Program-made: the position numbers and the translations under genes
Shown: in pieces, positions 1 to 9,437 of the stretch
How positions within the stretch are numbered: the first letter of the stretch is position 1
Layout of the letters: each line of letters begins with the position of its first letter
The notes under the pieces: model-generated
The model's input: only the letters and a program-made list of their open reading frames with translations
What the model was told of the DNA's origin: nothing
The model's database searches: none
NCBI GenBank assembly: GCA_012845835.1
Contig: JABAKD010000023.1
Location: forward strand, 9,057,840 to 9,121,839
Direction of reading: 5' to 3'
Length of the DNA: 64,000 nt
From: Undaria pinnatifida
Taxonomy: Eukaryota > Sar > Phaeophyceae > Laminariales > Alariaceae

Positions 1-6
1 ACCACG

Positions 7-239
7 GACGCGTCCTACGATAGAGGTGAACCCCTTTTTTCGGCAGGCTCCCCTCTTTGGGAGCTTAACCCCTTTACAACTGGAAACCCGTTTTTGGGGA
101 CAAAATTACTTGGATTTAGTATAGAGAGGGGTTCGGGGGCTCTAAAGGGGTTAAGATCTCTCCCAAAAACTGATTTGAGAGAGAGAACAAACTGCTACAG
201 TTTTACGCCGGATGGAAAATACCATACCACCTAGGGATC
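7..239 (-). mobile_element. Family A MITE, half copy interrupted by family B
   Basis: The left end is a diverged copy of the family A terminal repeat (GACGCGT-C-CTACGATAGAGG). The interior matches the 3' half of other A copies in reverse: the gggagcttaa box, tctcccaaaaactgattt, and the CCTAGG centre. It stops at CCTAGG, where a second A copy begins at 240, so half of this copy is missing. A family B element sits in its TTAA (see 69-150). Non-autonomous, with no coding capacity. Confidence 0.75.
69..150 (+). mobile_element. Family B: 82-bp piggyBac-like MITE with TTAA duplication
   Basis: The element begins CCCCTTTA and ends TAAAGGGG, and is flanked by TTAA at 65-68 and 151-154. The A family sequence around it reads gggagcttaagatctctccc when the insert and one TTAA are removed, so the insertion boundary is clear. 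TTAA duplication and CCC...GGG ends are the hallmark of the piggyBac superfamily (known); assignment of this short element to it is inference. Other copies are at 56855, 57083, 58816, and relics at 37800, 42739, 43023 and 50255. Confidence 0.8.
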
Positions 240-569
240 GACGCGTGCTACATACAATATAGGTGCACCACATTTTTTTTTCCGAAGTTCTTCCAACTTG
301 GGAGCTTGTAAGAGATCTTTCTCCGAAAAAAAAAAAGGAATGAAGAAAAAAGAGGAAAACGAAAAAAATGCTAGAGTACTAGTCTACAGCAGGATACAAA
401 ATCTCATGGCCTCGGTCAACACAGAACGAAAAGAATCATCATTAGACTATGCAAAACAAAAAAAATCACCTATATTTTCCCGACCATTTTGGGTTTTATT
501 ATAAGGAGCGACCCCGTCATTCAGAAGCCATCGGAAGAAAAATGCTACCTGTACACCGTAGCAAGCGTC
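240..569 (-). mobile_element. Family A MITE copy
   Basis: Bounded by GACGCGTGCTAC at 240 and an imperfect CCGTAGCAAGCGTC ending at 569. Internal landmarks are the gggagcttg box, the acgattttgggt-like segment and a cattcagaagcc box, in reverse order to the 39676 copy. It contains stretches of A and T but no plausible gene. Confidence 0.75.
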
Positions 570-578
570 CGAAATACA

Positions 579-641
579 ACAACAACAACAACAGCAACAA
601 CAACAACTACTACTACTACAACTACAACAACAACAACAAAA
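579..641. repeat. CAA/ACT triplet microsatellite
   Basis: Runs of CAA interrupted by an ACT block and one CAG. The homopolymeric peptides that appear in several frames are a by-product of the array. Confidence 0.9.
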
Positions 642-689
642 TGCACGGAAAAAAATAACCTGTTGCCGACGGTTTCGGTTTAAGGAGGC

Positions 690-771
690 CTTGGCACCAT
701 TCAGAAGAAGCCGAGTTTCAGACAAAAGGGGGTATGGTACCTTGTTGCCTCCATCGTAGCACGCGTCCACG
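690..771 (-). mobile_element. Family A fragment
   Basis: Contains the cattcagaagaagccgag box and ends TCGTAGCACGCGTCC at about 771, as in the outer end of other A copies. The other end is missing. Confidence 0.6.
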
Positions 772-1369
772 GATGGAGGAGGAAAAGCGTCCGGAGGTGT
801 CGCGACGATGTCAAGAGACACACAAAGCTACCCCGGTGGCTGATGTAGGGGGTGTACCCAAGCCACTATGATAGAGCGAGCTCTTCCGCACACCCGCTGT
901 GGTGTATAGAGCTACTTTTTTCGGGAGGTCTCCATTGGATAGACTACTATTTATAGAACGATGTACACGCGCGGCAGAAACAAACGAAAGGTGACACCCT
1001 CCCGGGGGGTCGGTCGAGTTCTTCCGACGTTGTGATGAAAATGCTTCCGCAGGACGCTCTTTGTTGCGTGTACTTGACAGAGGAGATCAAGTAACAAGAA
1101 AATGTTCACGAAATAACAAGCTTCAAAAACAAATGACCCCCTCTCCCCCCCCGCCCCGCCCCGCCCCGCCTGTTTCGTTCTGTTTTGTTTTGTTTTCCGC
1201 CCAACACTAACAGTGGATGTTCGTACGAGTATTCCGCACGTCAGCGCGCCACCATTACCCCACGACACAGCCGTTACGTTCAAGAAGACAGCACCCGTCA
1301 TTGAACTGATCGATACTTCTCGACCCTCAAAGGAACAAGACCGTATAGTCTGGACACCACGGCTAGGGT
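772..1369. other. No gene recognised
   Basis: Mixed-composition DNA with a C-rich tract at 1141-1170 followed by repeated TGTTT. Frames are short and overlapping, and none resembles a known protein. Confidence 0.6.
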
Positions 1370-1475
1370 CGGGATCAGGTTACGATTGGTCGGGGGTCGG
1401 GTAACGGCTGGCCGCTAGGGTGCGGCTTACGGCTGGCGTAAGGGTACCCCGCTTACGGCTGGCGCTAGGGTTAAC
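1370..1475. repeat. GC-rich minisatellite
   Basis: Three or four imperfect copies of a unit resembling cttacggctggcgctagggt, preceded by GGGTCGGG-type words that recur in the pentanucleotide arrays elsewhere. Confidence 0.6.
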
Positions 1476-1479
1476 TTTT

Positions 1480-1600
1480 TAAGGCATTAGTCTAGTGGGG
1501 TATTAGCTTAGTTTGGGTAAGCTATGGGTTGACCTTTTGCAAGTGGTCAAACGGACTAATACCCCACTAATAACCTTGACATTACCCTCATGCTCCGATG
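1480..1600 (+). mobile_element. S3 SINE relic (tRNA-like)
   Basis: Shares the string cttttgcaagtgg.caaacgg followed by actaatacccca with the tandem S3 copies at 7776-8241. It keeps the A-box-like GTGGTCAAACGG. An inverted echo of the same segment (ggtattagctta) lies at 1498-1510. The B box is not preserved. Confidence 0.5.
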
Positions 1601-1731
1601 GAGGTATCACTTTTGGGCCATTTTTTTTCTGGGTTTGACTGGACTCCTTCACCCAACCTGATCGACATAATAAGGCCATTCTTCTTCAGCACAATCTACT
1701 GCTTCTATGTATAACCTGAACACGGGGACGC

Positions 1732-2055
1732 GTTGTACAGCAGTAGTCTAGAGATGCACCACTTTTTTTTTTCTGAGGAGTTTCTTCAACTAGGCAGCTC
1801 AAGGTCTCTTTCCCACAAAAGAAAAAATGAAGAAAAAAGAGTAAAGAAATGCTCGGAGAATGTACAACAAACAGGAAGGAAAATCCAATGGCCTTGGTAC
1901 AGAATGAGAATCATCATGCGCGAAAAAAAACACCTTATATTTTCCCGACGATATTGGGTTCCTATCTTTTTCGAACGATTTTGGGTTATATCATAGGGAG
2001 CGCCCCGTCATTCAGGAGCCACTTCAGAAGGAGAGCGCTACCGTCCGGGCTCCCT
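1732..2055 (-). mobile_element. Degraded family A copy
   Basis: Outer end tagagatgcaccac, interior cgaacgattttgggtt and gccccgtcattcaggagcc, and a right end that has lost the canonical terminus. Order matches the reversed A consensus. Confidence 0.6.
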
Positions 2056-2170
2056 TTCATCGGATAGCACTTTCGGTTTGCTCAAAATGAATTGACTTTT
2101 TTCGTGCCAGGTATATGGAAGTGACGATTTCCAGTACAAAAGGCGTGCACGTTTACCGTGGCCTGGGTGG

Positions 2171-2216
2171 AGGGTTAGGTAGGGTTAGGTAGGGTTATAG
2201 GTCTGGTTAGGGTTAG
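2171..2216. repeat. Telomere-like TAGGGT repeats
   Basis: Five imperfect GGGTTAGG/AGGGTTA units within the presumed first intron of the GST gene. Too short and degenerate to be a telomere; interstitial. Confidence 0.6.
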
Positions 2217-2237
2217 CTAATAACTGATACCCTTCAC

Positions 2238-2387
2238 CTGGTACACCGGGAGGGCCTTGAAGGAGGAGGCACCGAAGTCTTCGAACGACAGGATCCTGTC
2301 CTCGTAGTCCACGCCGGCCATGGCGAGGGCGATACGGGTGGCCTCGGCGCGGCCGGGGAGTCCGAAGTAGTTCAGTACGGCAGGCAT
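2238..2387 (-). CDS. Glutathione S-transferase, first coding exon
   Basis: Conjugates glutathione to electrophiles; soluble GSTs are cytosolic dimers. The exon encodes exactly 50 residues starting MPAVLNYFGLPGRAEATRIA and ending ...ALPVYQ. This is the GST N-terminal thioredoxin-like fold: the first beta strand with Tyr7 in the catalytic position of sigma-type GSTs, PGRAE starting helix 1, then the GVDYEDR segment. The exon ends CAG followed by GTGAAG, a normal donor in phase 0; reading on meets a stop after seven residues. The start lies in CCAAGATGC after a CCA/ACC-rich leader. A typical GST has about 200 residues, so the remaining exons should lie at coordinates below 2236 or outside the window; I found none in 1-2236. 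It may be a truncated duplicate. Confidence 0.8.
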
Positions 2388-2399
2388 CTTGGCAGTGGT

Positions 2400-2425
2400 G
2401 TAGGGGGTGGTGGTGGTGGCGGTAT
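2400..2425. repeat. GGT triplet tract in the GST leader
   Basis: On the coding strand this is an ACC-rich 5' leader just before the GST start codon. The degraded second GST-like start at 2891 has a longer ACC leader in the same position. Confidence 0.6.
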
Positions 2426-2852
2426 CTGTGGTGGAAGTGGATCAAAAACAGTGAGGAAAAGCGCGAAGAAGGTCAACACGAGCGGTAGAGCAAATGAGAG
2501 GAAGAGGAACGGCTCAGATTGGGGTTAGAGATAAAGCTCGCGTTGTCTGCCGAAAATATTGAGGTAAGGGCTAAGAGGCAGCGGCGGGGGTCCACAATTG
2601 TTCGAGTTCGAATGTCGTCTTGGCAGTGATGACGGTTATAGTGGGTCCTAGATGAGAGGCATGCGAGGGTTAACGCTCCGAGTGGGTTCGGGTTGGGATT
2701 AGGGTCAGGGTTGCGGTTCGTGCTAACGTTACGGGGTCTGGAAATGATCAAGCTGGGGGAGAGATGGGGTGGGGGAATAGAGGGGAAAATCGGCGCTTGG
2801 CTTCGAAAAAGTTGGTGTAAGCGGGGGGGGGAGGGGGGAAGGGAGATAATAT
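2426..2852. other. Upstream of the GST exon; no gene
   Basis: The presumed promoter side of the GST exon. A cactgccaagacg word at about 2616-2628 (minus strand) resembles the GST start context cactgccaagatg but is not followed by GST-like codons. A GGGTTAGGGTCAGGG-like tract lies at 2690-2715. Confidence 0.4.
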
Positions 2853-2891
2853 GCCGTCAGGAAGCTCGAAGTAGGTCAATACGACACGCAT
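2853..2891 (-). pseudogene. Degraded GST-like N-terminus
   Basis: Minus-strand ATG at 2891 opens MRVVLTYFELPDG, which aligns with MPAVLNYFGLPGR of the exon at 2387 (identities at M1, V4, L5, Y7, F8, L10, P11, then G). Similarity ends after 13 codons. It follows an ACC-rich leader like the intact exon. Best explained as a decayed tandem duplicate; the match is short, so confidence is moderate. Confidence 0.5.
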
Positions 2892-2894
2892 TTC

Positions 2895-2962
2895 GGTGGT
2901 GGTGGTGGTATGGGTGGTGGTGGCGGTGGTGGTGGTGGTATTGGCGGTGGTAGTTGATGTGG
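2895..2962. repeat. GGT triplet microsatellite
   Basis: Long run of GGT with GGC and AGT interruptions immediately upstream of the degraded GST-like start. Confidence 0.9.
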
Positions 2963-3185
2963 TGATGGCTTGATCGGAGATATGTGCCCTGGGGCGGCGG
3001 GCGTTCACCCACGTACGACGCAGACGAGAAACGAGTCGACCGAAGGTTGGGGTGTGGTGGTGGCCTGATCGATAAATCTCGAGCGTTGTGCGGCAGCAAA
3101 TAAGGGTCGTTCTTGACTATTGCAATAAATCCATTTTTCGTCCAACCAAGAATCTGAACCGCTCCTGCTACTTACTGTTCCCGAG
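2963..3185. other. No gene recognised
   Basis: Unique-looking sequence between two triplet arrays. Confidence 0.5.
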
Positions 3186-3225
3186 AGCAGCAGCAGCAGC
3201 AGCAGCTAGCTACAGGAGCAGCAAT

Positions 3226-3257
<32 letters not shown>

Positions 3258-3305
3258 GCTGCAGGAGCAGCAATACCCGCAGCAACAACAGCAGCCGTTG
3301 GTGAA
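3186..3305. repeat. CAG-rich triplet array
   Basis: Two main blocks of CAG separated by CAGGAGCAGCAATA-type units. One frame reads through as polyserine/polyglutamine, but nothing around it supports a gene. Confidence 0.85.
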
Positions 3306-3364
3306 TATCATTGGTACTGTATGTGGTACGCAGACAGCACACATATTTTATTCTTATTTTCAAT

Positions 3365-3470
3365 TTTATTTTTATTTTTGTTTTTTGGAATCCTCCGGCG
3401 GATGTTTAAAAACAAAGCTTAAGCTCACCACACTTGCACGTATTTTCATACGCGTCGTGTGTCGATTCAA
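3365..3470 (-). mobile_element. Family D retroposon, 3' part
   Basis: Begins with a T-rich tract (reverse of an A tail), then the tcctccggcggat box, aagctcaccacacttgcacg and tattttcatacgcgtcgtgt, in the order seen in nine other D copies. Confidence 0.7.
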
Positions 3471-3684
3471 CATGATTTTATCAAAAATATGTTGAGGACG
3501 TACGCAGGCAGCACACATGTTTTCGCCGCAGGGTGAACAAAAATTCCGCCGGGTGGGCAAAAGACACCACGGACTAACAGACAGGAGGATATACGTACAT
3601 TTTTCCACACCAAACACGACCCACTGGCTGCAGTGACTGAGCTGCTGGGCACCGGAAGATTCTCGGGAACTGCTGCTGCTTAAA

Positions 3685-3775
3685 TACGAGTACAAGCACG
3701 AGTATCACGCCAGTACACACGAGTACCAGGAGTGCGAGTACGAGTTCGAGTGCCAGTGCCAGTACGCCAAAAGGT
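3685..3775. repeat. CGAGTA-type minisatellite
   Basis: Imperfect repeats of a 12-base unit resembling gagtaccagcac. Confidence 0.7.
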
Positions 3776-4077
3776 AAACGTATGGCACGAGCACAGCAGA
3801 ATACCAGCAACAGCAGTCAGTAGACTGGACTATAGCATCAGTTTCTACGAGAGTGTCAAACTGGACCTGGCTGAACTCTTCACCCGAGCTTCACCAGGTA
3901 CTTTCTTAGCATTTTTTTTTTTTTGTATCTGTACGTAAATGTTCGCTGCAGTCATCTAAGATGAAGACATACCGAAGAAATTCATAACGTGAGATGAACA
4001 GTAGTAGACCGCACAGCAGCAAACACGCCTAAATACCAACATCGACGCTGGCGAACCCTGCCGTATCGGAGGCCCCA
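3776..4077. other. No gene recognised
   Basis: No frame, RNA or repeat signal that I can support. Confidence 0.5.
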
Positions 4078-4440
4078 CGTGTCTCATATCTGGCTCGAGC
4101 TACGCATGCGACATGGCACATGCCACAGCTGCAGCAGCACGCCTCAATTAAAACGAGGTGCCCGCAAGCTGAGTCGAAGACGCTCCAGACGTATCATATC
4201 ATTCGTACGACGAACTACCAAGACCAAACACTCAGATGACATGCAGGGACAGGCTGCACACAGCAAGCAGTAGCCATCCGCAGAAATGGCTACGGGGCTA
4301 TGAAGAGCGACGCTTGCGGTCCACCCCTTAAAGTCGGCTCCGCTCTGAAAACCGTAGGTGTCTCTCTGGCTCGAGCAACTATGCATGCTGCATCCCATGC
4401 CACAGCTACACACGCGCCCGCACCAACATGCCCATGCAAT
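4078..4440. repeat. Diverged direct duplication, about 280-bp spacing
   Basis: Segment 4078-4135 (gtgtctcatatctggctcgagct, then catgcgacat and ccacagctgca words) recurs at 4358-4410 with the same order of words and many substitutions. Confidence 0.5.
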
Positions 4441-4849
4441 CAATGACCGTCCGCGTAATGCCGTACGTACTCGAAGTCTAACCTCATTGATAACGTACAC
4501 GCATCTATCTCCATGTCCTGTCGACCCGGTATGACACGACGATAGCACCAACGAGGGCCACCCGCCCTGTATCCTTCGCGACAACACATACATGCACAAC
4601 CGTACCCCACACCCGTATCATCAATCACGAGCACACGGATAACCCCCCCGCGTAGCACTCGCGATCGAAGCGAAAAACACGTGTGAAGATGAGAGAGGTC
4701 GAACGAAATCCTAGATCCTTGTTTGTCATCTAAAGGCGCATAAATCGGAAAATACAGGATATACCAAAAGACATCGCGGAGTAGCTAACGCCTGACGCTC
4801 ACCGGTGGTGTCTCGGTAGGAGGTTGGAGCGTTTATGTGCTTGGTGGGT

Positions 4850-4908
4850 ACTGGTAGTGGTGGTGGTGGTGGCGGTGGTGGTGGTGGTAGAGGTGGTGGT
4901 TTGTGAGC
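4850..4908. repeat. GGT triplet microsatellite
   Basis: About twenty GGT or variant triplets. No GST-like start is found next to this one. Confidence 0.85.
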
Positions 4909-5710
4909 TAGTGTGCATCGACACATTGTTATATTATCGCATGGTGGTCGAAACGGGACTGTCAGCTTTTCTACTTTTTCGCCCCGGGAACTGCCCGGAA
5001 AACACCCCGACCCAAATTGCCGATTATCCCGATCCCCGTTTTTCAAGTAATAGTAAAAGCGGTACGTAGACTAGACTAGACTAGACTACTTGTATTGTAC
5101 TGATTTTTTTATTTCACATCCCGGCGTTAAAGAAGGACTCGAATGCCCCGCTGACGATTATCGCTGGCTGTTTTGACCGTTTGCTCATCATGGCAGATCT
5201 AGAAGCTAGGCCGACACATTGATGCTGTACCAGGTACAGCAGCATGTCATCATGTTCCTGTACACATGTTCCTGTACATGTGCAAAGATGGCCTGAGTAA
5301 TAGGTCCAAACGGTCAATACTAGAACCGCAGCGAGAGGGGCTGCGGCCGATGTATGGCACACACCACACGCACGAGAACCGCCGAAGGTCTCGTGCTGCG
5401 CCGTATACCCAGATACTTCACCACTCCTTGGACTGCAGGCACTTGTATGCATGTGGACGGAGTCCACCCCACCGATAGATACCATACACCAGAGGACCAG
5501 TGCTATGCCCTCATCCCTGGATTTCTCCGGGCGCATGGGGATGCACGAAAAAACACGATGTGTACCACGTACACCCCACAACAAGCAAAACTACTGCTTA
5601 TACAAGTACAAGGTTTCTGCGCTGACGCTAAACGTTGGAAGGGTTGGTCGAAGCGATTTTGATTTAGTCTATGGTCGTAATGTTAGCACCAAAATTAATG
5701 CCCTGATTTA
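4909..5710. other. No gene recognised
   Basis: Contains a short CTAGA array (5068-5090) and a repeated catgttcctgtaca word (5250-5280). Open frames on both strands are uncharacterised and overlap one another. Confidence 0.5.
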
Positions 5711-5838
5711 TTATAAAAAATGAAAATAAACACTCCAGCTGTGAGATCGAAGATTTCGTCGAAAATCATATTTGCAAGCTGTGTGTGATACTCCGATCGC
5801 GCGTATTACGAGTTGTGTGTCCTCATTAAGGATTTATA
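5711..5838 (+). mobile_element. Family C outer arm
   Basis: Starts ttataaaaaatgaaaata, followed by cactccagctgtgagatcga, the tcatatttgcaagctg word, the ccgatcgcgcgtatta block and gtgtgtcctcattaagga. This is the outer half of one arm of the C foldback, seen complete at 47373-48050. The other arm is absent. Confidence 0.8.
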
Positions 5839-5984
5839 TACCTACTTCGAAGTGCGTACGTACGTGTCGTAGGGCTAATGGCTGACGCCGGAATTCGAAA
5901 CCAAAACACAATGCGGCGTCAACAACACCTATTCTACAGCAGCGTGTTTTCCAAGGTTTTGAGTTCAGATTCTGTCCGTGGGGT

Positions 5985-6350
5985 GCGTACAGAGCCGTAC
6001 GCGGGTAAAATACCCGTGTACCCAACACTTCTGTGTGGGTTCTGTAGAGAATCATACCCGCACTCGAAACTATGAGTAATGTACAAATTCCATAACCTTT
6101 GTACGCGGAACGTCTGTGCAGTCTCGTAAAAAAGCATTCCCGCAGCCGGGGTACGGATGCAACATCTTAATATACAAACCGGTGGCCGAAATTTGTGCGG
6201 CACCCGTTCTGTACGGCACATCCTTAAAATACCCGAAACTTTGTGAGTTCTGTCGGAAAAAAATTACCCGTACTCGAAACCTCTTTGAGTCCAGTATTAG
6301 CCCCCGGCATGGCAGTACCCGGGGTGCGAGAATTCCTTCTGGGTAGAAAT
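5985..6350 (+). repeat. Family H tandem repeat
   Basis: Imperfect 40- to 100-base units built on tacccgaaacttctgtgag then ttctgtcggaaaaaa. Related to 8795-9165. The C-x-x-C-containing peptide it encodes in one frame is probably incidental. Confidence 0.6.
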
Positions 6351-6548
6351 ACCCCAGGTAAACTGACAGGTACAGGTTTTATCCGGGAGGGGGGGTGCCG
6401 AGTATGTTCTACGATTTGACGTCACATCAAACGTCACACACAAACAAAACCCAGAACACAAAAACAACCACACGCCCCTGTGTTAAATTAATAGGTGAGG
6501 ACACAGAGTGCCCCCTGCAGGTCTGCCAATTGGGTAGGTCCTCGGAGA

Positions 6549-6750
6549 GTACTCACTTTCGTTCCTTCGTAGAGATGTAGCTTTATTCGTTTCCACCAGA
6601 GCCCGGGATAGCTTCTGAGATCGGAGGCGCGTGCCTCCGATCTAATTCCTAACTTCCCCGAATATAAACCGCCAACCTAATCATACGAAACCCATCCAAA
6701 TGATCTCAAATTCGGATACCTACAGGCCTTTCGAGGCCGTATCTTAACAC
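6549..6750 (+). repeat. Family J dispersed repeat, copy 1, with hairpin
   Basis: About 200 bases nearly collinear with 21222-21424. Contains a 26-base stem at 6618-6643 (AGATCGGAGGCGC, then GTGCCTCCGATCT) with one position that would be a G-U pair in RNA. Ends gaggccgtatctt.acac in both copies. No terminal repeats or coding capacity; may be part of a larger retroelement or a structured RNA. Confidence 0.75.
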
Positions 6751-6762
6751 TAGCCCACCCTG

Positions 6763-7263
6763 ATGAGTCGCATATGCAGAAATATGGGAGATTCGGGGAA
6801 ACTCCGGTTCAACGAACTAGACCATGAGTCGAAGATGCGGCTCCTCAAACCCCACTCCCACACCTCTAACCGTCTGGCTATGGAGCCAGGAACACGCGAC
6901 CTGCCCTCATCGGGCACAGAACTACTGTACGTAAAAACAAACATGGAGAAACACAACGGTACAGTCCGTGGGGCAGTGGTGAACATGGATGACGCTTGCC
7001 CTCTCGGAATGGATCGCCGCAGCAGACGCATCTATCTACAGGCCCTCAGAATGGATCGCCATCAATCAGGCACACACCGCCTGGCCCGAGTGGCAGCAGT
7101 CTACCTGATTATCGACAGCGACAAAAACTCGCCCGTAATCAAGTCGACGACTATCTACGACTCGAAAGGGAGAGTGGCTGATCCGCCGGGGGGCACCGTC
7201 AAGGCCGTCTACCGGAGCGAGAGCGTCCGCGAGCGGTCGTTCATGTACTCGCTGAGACTCTAA
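6763..7263 (+). CDS. Unrecognised 166-codon open frame
   Basis: Uninterrupted frame beginning 13 bases after the J repeat. It encodes a basic, hydrophilic protein with no signal peptide, membrane segment or motif I recognise; overlapping frames on the minus strand are also open. It has no splice or promoter evidence. It could be a transposon remnant or chance. I assign no function. Confidence 0.2.
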   Translation: MSRICRNMGDSGKLRFNELDHESKMRLLKPHSHTSNRLAMEPGTRDLPSSGTELLYVKTNMEKHNGTVRGAVVNMDDACPLGMDRRSRRIYLQALRMDRHQSGTHRLARVAAVYLIIDSDKNSPVIKSTTIYDSKGRVADPPGGTVKAVYRSESVRERSFMYSLRL

Positions 7264-7529
7264 GTCGTCCCGGGCCGGAGCTGAGATAAGGGGGGTTGCC
7301 CCCATTTGCACTACTACACCGGCTTTTCACCACTACTACTAGCACGAGTGACACTGTACCTCGCGAACGAAACTAATAGTAATGTAGAAGATTTTTTTGT
7401 CGCCGTAGCTTACAGGTGGGAGAGGGAGCGGGGTGGCGGTAGGGGTAGGGGTTGGGGATTAACCGCGTGTTGCGGGTTAACACAGAAAATTAGGAGAGCA
7501 CGAAATCTCAGGGTCGTGAACGGGACATG

Positions 7530-7618
7530 TTCATAGGGGGGGGTCACTCGCGCGAGTGACGCGAAGTCACTTCAAAAATAGGCCCCACAAGAGACCCCCG
7601 GCCCCACAGTAGCCTTGG
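7530..7618. mobile_element. Family I fragment
   Basis: Contains the perfect 18-base palindrome GTCACTCGCGCGAGTGAC (7543-7560) and ends with the agtagccttggtc word that ends the full I element at 18804. Confidence 0.5.
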
Positions 7619-7619
7619 T

Positions 7620-7775
7620 CCCGTGTTAATGACTTACTGGTGCATTCATCCGTTTGACCACTTGCGAAACGTTAACCAATAGCTTACCCAAGCTAATCCT
7701 TACAACACTCTCCGCCCCTTAAACGGCGGGATACCAGGTTGGCCGGATATGTGGGCGGACCTGTCAATATCCAAG
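7620..7775 (-). mobile_element. S3 SINE relic
   Basis: Carries catccgtttgaccacttg and gttaaccaatagcttaccc as in the two copies that follow, then diverges. Confidence 0.55.
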
Positions 7776-8008
7776 CGGTTTCAATTCCTGGGGATACCGG
7801 GGAGAATATTTTTCAAGTTCGACATGGGGAACAAAGTCTGAAAAAGTTTATCCTTGTGGAGGGTGGGATTTGAACCCACGACCCAAAAAAAACATGATAT
7901 GTCGACGACGCCATTTGTTAAGGGATTATTGGGGTATTAGTCTCATCCGTTTGGCCACTTGCAAAAGGTTAACCAATAGCTTACCCAAATTAAGCCTGTT
8001 ATGGGAAT
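7776..8008 (-). mobile_element. S3 SINE-like element, tandem unit 1
   Basis: On the minus strand the unit has an A-box-like TGGCCAAACGG and, about 75 bases on, a B-box-like GGTTCAAATCC in a GTGGG...CCCAC stem, followed by a non-tRNA body. This resembles a Leu/Ser-type tRNA head, but no clean acceptor stem or anticodon loop can be drawn, so I call it a tRNA-derived SINE rather than a tRNA gene. Confidence 0.6.
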
Positions 8009-8241
8009 CGGTTTCAATTCCTGGGGATACCGGGGAGAATATTTTTCAAGTTCGACATGGGGAACAAAGTCTGAAAAAGTTTATCCTTGTGGACGGTGGG
8101 ATTTGAACCCACGACCCAAAAAAAACATGGTATGTCGACGACGCCATTTGTTAAGGGATTATTGGGGTATTAGTCTCATCCGTTTGGCCACTTGCAAAAG
8201 GTTAACCAATAGCTTACCCAAATTAAGCCTGTTATGGGAAT
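8009..8241 (-). mobile_element. S3 SINE-like element, tandem unit 2
   Basis: Exact head-to-tail copy of 7776-8008 with the same 233-base length and only a few differences that I could see (for example gagggtggg against gacggtggg). Near identity implies recent duplication. Confidence 0.7.
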
Positions 8242-8794
8242 GTTAGCACATAGCCAGTATGAGTCAATGTTCAGTAGCACTGCACTTGTACGTCGTAGAT
8301 AATCGTAGATAGATATCTGTTATGTGTCGGTAGGTATGTAACGTGCGTATGAATATGCGGAGGAATCTCTGTTGCCTTGACGAGTAGCTCACTCTCGTGT
8401 GGATCCTTCCGGGTTGTCTAGCATCGTAGCCATCCTGGTAATCTCCAGTAGTACCAAGCCAATTTCTGGACTCCTGCATAGTCTGCGGCTTATCTGTGTG
8501 TGTTGGCCACATAAGCGCCAGTGTTTACAACATCTTTACATCTTCTCCTCAACACGGAAGCACTCGAGCCTTCCAGGCTATCCACTGCACAGCAGTGTCA
8601 CCAACCCGACTAGCGTCGGGGACACAGCCTCTCTGCCACCGTGCTGGGGTATACCACAATATCCATAATAGAGCCTCATAACACCCGCCAGACAGGAACG
8701 ACGAGCGACACAAGCACTACTACTCGCTAGCCAACAGACCCTGCCGCTAAAAGAAATGCGGTCGTTCCACGCAAAGGAGGCGACCGCAGCAGTT
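8242..8794. other. No gene recognised
   Basis: Several overlapping short frames; nothing supportable. Confidence 0.5.
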
Positions 8795-9165
8795 CCACAC
8801 CGCCCGTACCCGAAACTCCTGGACACCCGGCAATAACTCATGTGAGCTCTGTAAACCGACTGAGAAATACCCTGGGAACAGGTATAGTCCATACCCCTCG
8901 TGCTTGTACCCCTGTGCGGGTACGGACACGCTGGTATCACACATGTTGTACCCCACCCGAAACTCCCGCGGGTTTTGTGCAGCACCCATACACTGCCCAA
9001 AACTTCTGCGAGTTCTTCTGCGCAATAGCAAAATACATGCACCCCGAAATTATCTGTGAGTTCTGTAAGAAAAAATATACCCCTGCCCGAGACTTCTGTG
9101 AGTTCTGTAAGAAAAAAAATACCCCTACCCGAAACATTTGTGAGATCTGTTGCGGACCATAGCGC
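8795..9165 (+). repeat. Family H tandem repeat
   Basis: Units share ttctgtgagttctgtaagaa followed by aaaataccc.t.cccgaaac, two nearly perfect at about 9050-9130 and more diverged ones before. Same family as 5985-6350. Confidence 0.7.
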
Positions 9166-9180
9166 CAAATGCCTGTGGTA

Positions 9181-9430
9181 GACGCGTGCTACGATAGAGG
9201 TATCACTTTTCGTCTGAAATGGTTTCTGAATGACAGGGTTCTTTGACACAAAATCGTCGGAAAAACGCCATTATGTTTTGCATGATTCCCGTCGTGTACC
9301 TCGGTCATGATATTTTTCATCCGTGTAATCATTTTTACTTTTCTCTAAATCAGTTTTTGGGAGAGGTCTTAAGATCCCAAAATGAGAAAACTTCATAAAG
9401 AAAGTGGTGCACATCTCTATCGTAGCACGC
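9181..9430 (+). mobile_element. Family A MITE, complete 250-bp copy
   Basis: Left end GACGCGTGCTACGATAGAGG, right end CTCTATCGTAGCACGC. Flanked by TGTGGTA (9174-9180) and TGTAGTA (9431-9437), a possible 7-base target duplication with one change. Internal order: ggtttctgaatgacagggtt, aaaatcgtcggaa, cgttgtgtacctcgg..atg, caaatcagtttttgggagag, cttaagatcccaaaatgag. Confidence 0.85.
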
Positions 9431-9437
9431 TGTAGTA

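Noticed and set aside
2171-2216. Telomere
   Set aside because: Only a few degenerate units, inside a presumed intron and not at a sequence end.
7776-8241. Two functional tRNA genes
   Set aside because: A- and B-box-like words exist, but no acceptor-stem pairing or anticodon loop could be drawn and the units carry a SINE-like body.
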